This document shows, in pieces, positions 62,864 through 64,000 of a stretch of DNA of 64,000 bases. This DNA comes from Polynucleobacter sp. AP-Kaivos-20-H2. Lineage in GTDB: Bacteria; Pseudomonadota; Gammaproteobacteria; Burkholderiales; Burkholderiaceae. A program made the position numbers and the translations under genes. How positions within the stretch are numbered: the stretch's first letter is position 1; the number at the start of each line of letters is the position of its first letter. Under the pieces are notes generated by a model. It saw only the letters and a list, made by a program, of their open reading frames with translations, did not search any database and was not told the origin of the DNA. Where the stretch lies: the NCBI RefSeq assembly GCF_018882215.1, contig NZ_JACVOX010000003.1, forward strand, positions 62,001-126,000. The letters are read 5' to 3'.

Positions 62864-63778
62864 TTGCAACAGGCCGCGCATCTTTTTGAGAGCAGCCGTT
62901 TCAATTTGGCGAACACGTTCTGCTGAGATGCCATATTCATCGGCTAGGTCATGCAGTGTTTTAGTGCCATTGCCTTCGGCATCCATAGCTAGCCAACGAG
63001 ATTGCACAATATTGCGACTACGCTCATCTAAAGCCATCAGTGCTTGGTCTAGTTTGGGACCTTGCAAGGCATCTGCTTCGGCGCTGGCAATGCGAGCAGT
63101 AGGCTCTTGTGAGTTATCCGCCAACCATTGAATAGGGGCGTAAGCAGATTCATCATCGCTGTCATCACCTTCTAAAGCGACATCACCACCAGCAAGGCGC
63201 ATTTCCATTTCTTTAACATCAGAACCTTTGACATCCAGTGCTTTAGCCAAGGCTTCAACTTCACTAGGTGTAAGTGCACTTAATGTAGGTTTATTGCTAC
63301 GTAAGTTAAAGAATAATTTGCGTTGTGCTTTAGTAGTTGCGGTTTTTACTAAGCGCCAATTCTTGAGAATGTACTCGTGAATCTCTGCTTTGATCCAGTG
63401 GATTGCATACGACACTAAACGTGCACCATTATTTGGGTCATAGCGTTTAACGGCTTTCATCAAGCCAATATTGCCTTCTTGAATTAAGTCAGCATGCGGG
63501 ATTCCATAGCCAAGATATTGGCGAGCAACAGAAACTACTAAGCGTAAATGAGAGAGCACTAAGGTTTTAGCGGCATCGACATTTTCAGTACGACGAAATT
63601 CCTGCGCAAGATGTAACTCTTCTGCAGCACTAAGCATTGGCACGCGATTAACGTACGAAATGTATGAATCGAGAGTGCCAACCCCAAGTGTTGGCAGCAT
63701 CGGAAATGCAGACGCCGACGCAGTCTGCGCGACTGGCAGCGTTTGCAAATTCGGATTGTCGGATTTCTTTTGAACCAT
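62855..63778 (-). CDS. rpoH: RNA polymerase heat-shock sigma factor (sigma-32)
   Basis: Sigma-32 directs transcription of chaperones and proteases. The 307-residue protein shows region 2 in LVLSHLRLVVSVARQYLGYGIPHADLIQEGNIGLMKAVKRYDP, the promoter-melting VSYAIHWIKAEIHEYILKNW, the RpoH box QRKLFFNLR near residue 155, and region 4.2 DLADEYGISAERVRQIETAALKKM. It is about 20 residues longer than E. coli RpoH, mostly an N-terminal Ala/Pro-rich segment. It follows ftsY, and a CIRCE operator lies 36 bases upstream. No strong ribosome site is seen, so translation control is possible. Confidence 0.96.
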   Translation of the reverse strand: MVQKKSDNPNLQTLPVAQTASASAFPMLPTLGVGTLDSYISYVNRVPMLSAAEELHLAQEFRRTENVDAAKTLVLSHLRLVVSVARQYLGYGIPHADLIQEGNIGLMKAVKRYDPNNGARLVSYAIHWIKAEIHEYILKNWRLVKTATTKAQRKLFFNLRSNKPTLSALTPSEVEALAKALDVKGSDVKEMEMRLAGGDVALEGDDSDDESAYAPIQWLADNSQEPTARIASAEADALQGPKLDQALMALDERSRNIVQSRWLAMDAEGNGTKTLHDLADEYGISAERVRQIETAALKKMRGLLQAA

Positions 63779-63799
63779 TTTTTGTATAAATTAGGTGTT

Positions 63800-63829
63800 A
63801 ATAGAGATCCATTTTAGCACTCTTGTCAA
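63800..63829 (-). promoter_or_regulatory. Candidate sigma-70 promoter of rpoH
   Basis: On the minus strand a perfect TTGACA (63824-63829) is followed after 18 bases by TCTATT (63800-63805), or after 17 by CTCTAT. The -35 box falls within the spacer of the CIRCE operator. Transcription would start about 63792-63794, giving a leader of roughly 15 bases before the ATG. Confidence 0.6.
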
Positions 63830-63840
63830 GAGAGTGCTAA
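63814..63840 (-). promoter_or_regulatory. CIRCE operator (HrcA site) upstream of rpoH
   Basis: TTAGCACTC (63814-63822), nine bases, then GAGTGCTAA (63832-63840): an exact match to the CIRCE consensus TTAGCACTC-N9-GAGTGCTAA bound by the repressor HrcA. It sits between the ftsY stop and the rpoH start, overlapping the -35 box, so bound HrcA would block transcription of rpoH. The hrcA gene itself is not in the window. Confidence 0.93.
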
Positions 63841-63868
63841 TGGTTTTAATGACCTGTAAGCTATTGAT

Positions 63869-64000
63869 TTAATTGAACAATTCAGATGAATATTGCCCTG
63901 CTGTGAAGGGGGCTAAATCTTCAATCCCTTCGCCCTTACCTAGGGCTAGGACAGCGGGTTTCGGGTCATCTTGTAGGGTGTGGGCTAGAGCGCAGATCAC
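63869..64000 (-). CDS. ftsY: Signal recognition particle receptor FtsY, C-terminal fragment
   Basis: The frame is open to the window end, giving the last 43 residues. They read LALGKGEGIEDLAPFTAGQY with a terminal SSELFN, matching the closing GxGExxxDLxPF motif of FtsY, the SRP receptor GTPase that docks nascent membrane proteins. The upstream GTPase domain is outside the window. An ftsY-rpoH neighbourhood is also known in gammaproteobacteria (ftsYEX-rpoH), which supports the call. Confidence 0.82.
   Translation of the reverse strand: MICALAHTLQDDPKPAVLALGKGEGIEDLAPFTAGQYSSELFN

Overview
The window reads as a stretch of core chromosome from a betaproteobacterium of the Burkholderiaceae, most likely Polynucleobacter or a close relative. 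The argument rests on gene content and order: metH split into two ORFs, the NDUFA9-like/cca pair, folM-folB-ttcA, glmU-glmS, gpmA-ctpA-moeB facing yibN-grxC-secB-gpsA, gshA-gshB-EIIA-ptsH-ptsI, a PhaM-type granule protein, and a coxBA-ctaG-coxC-SURF1-ctaA-ctaB-SCO cluster. Genes are packed tightly with many 1-4 base overlaps. No insertion sequence, phage gene, CRISPR array, tRNA or rRNA is visible, and no gene-free stretch exceeds 300 bases. The genus call is inference; no database was searched.

Layout. 1-9160: tail of a lytic transglycosylase, NDUFA9-like protein, cca, a MidA-type methyltransferase (minus), folM-folB, ttcA, glmU, glmS and a terminator. 9200-15100: a tripartite RND efflux operon. 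15120-19400: GST, flavin reductase, a small lipoprotein, acrylyl-CoA reductase, DUF1289, an MBL hydrolase and PhaM. 19460-26615: split metH, DUF1840, argS, a SPOR protein and dsbA. 26650-31450: a five-gene minus-strand operon for membrane fatty acid modification ending (5' end) in a glutathione peroxidase. 31540-38610: heptose adenylyltransferase, coaX, birA, VanZ-like protein, thioredoxin-like ferredoxin, hydrolase, DUF493-lipB-lipA, a lipoprotein and ubiK. 38880-41650: TorF-type porin-glnK-amtB and terminator. 41680-46417: glutathione synthesis followed by an incomplete (regulatory) PTS. 46434-53703: moeB-like, ctpA, gpmA, yibN-grxC-secB-gpsA, trmL, comF, and a bioC-like methyltransferase. 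53883-62833: the aerobic cytochrome c oxidase cluster with its copper and heme A assembly factors. 62855-64000: rpoH and the end of ftsY.

The genes are mostly housekeeping: cell wall precursors (glmS, glmU), one-carbon and sulfur metabolism, cofactors (folate, lipoate, biotin, CoA), redox buffering (glutathione, glutaredoxin, DsbA) and respiration. Regulation is visible in a few places. The clearest is a perfect CIRCE operator (TTAGCACTC-N9-GAGTGCTAA) overlapping a consensus -35 box directly upstream of rpoH, which would place the heat-shock sigma factor under the HrcA repressor. Other points of interest are a 42-residue histone-H1-like lysine tail on GlmU, a Trp/Lys/Arg-rich cytoplasmic extension on the RND adaptor, a BioC-like protein with a degenerate SAM-binding motif I, a CCA-adding enzyme without an HD domain, and a lipid-modification operon resembling the Rhodobacter furan fatty acid/singlet-oxygen genes. 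I see no clear case of a wholly undescribed system.
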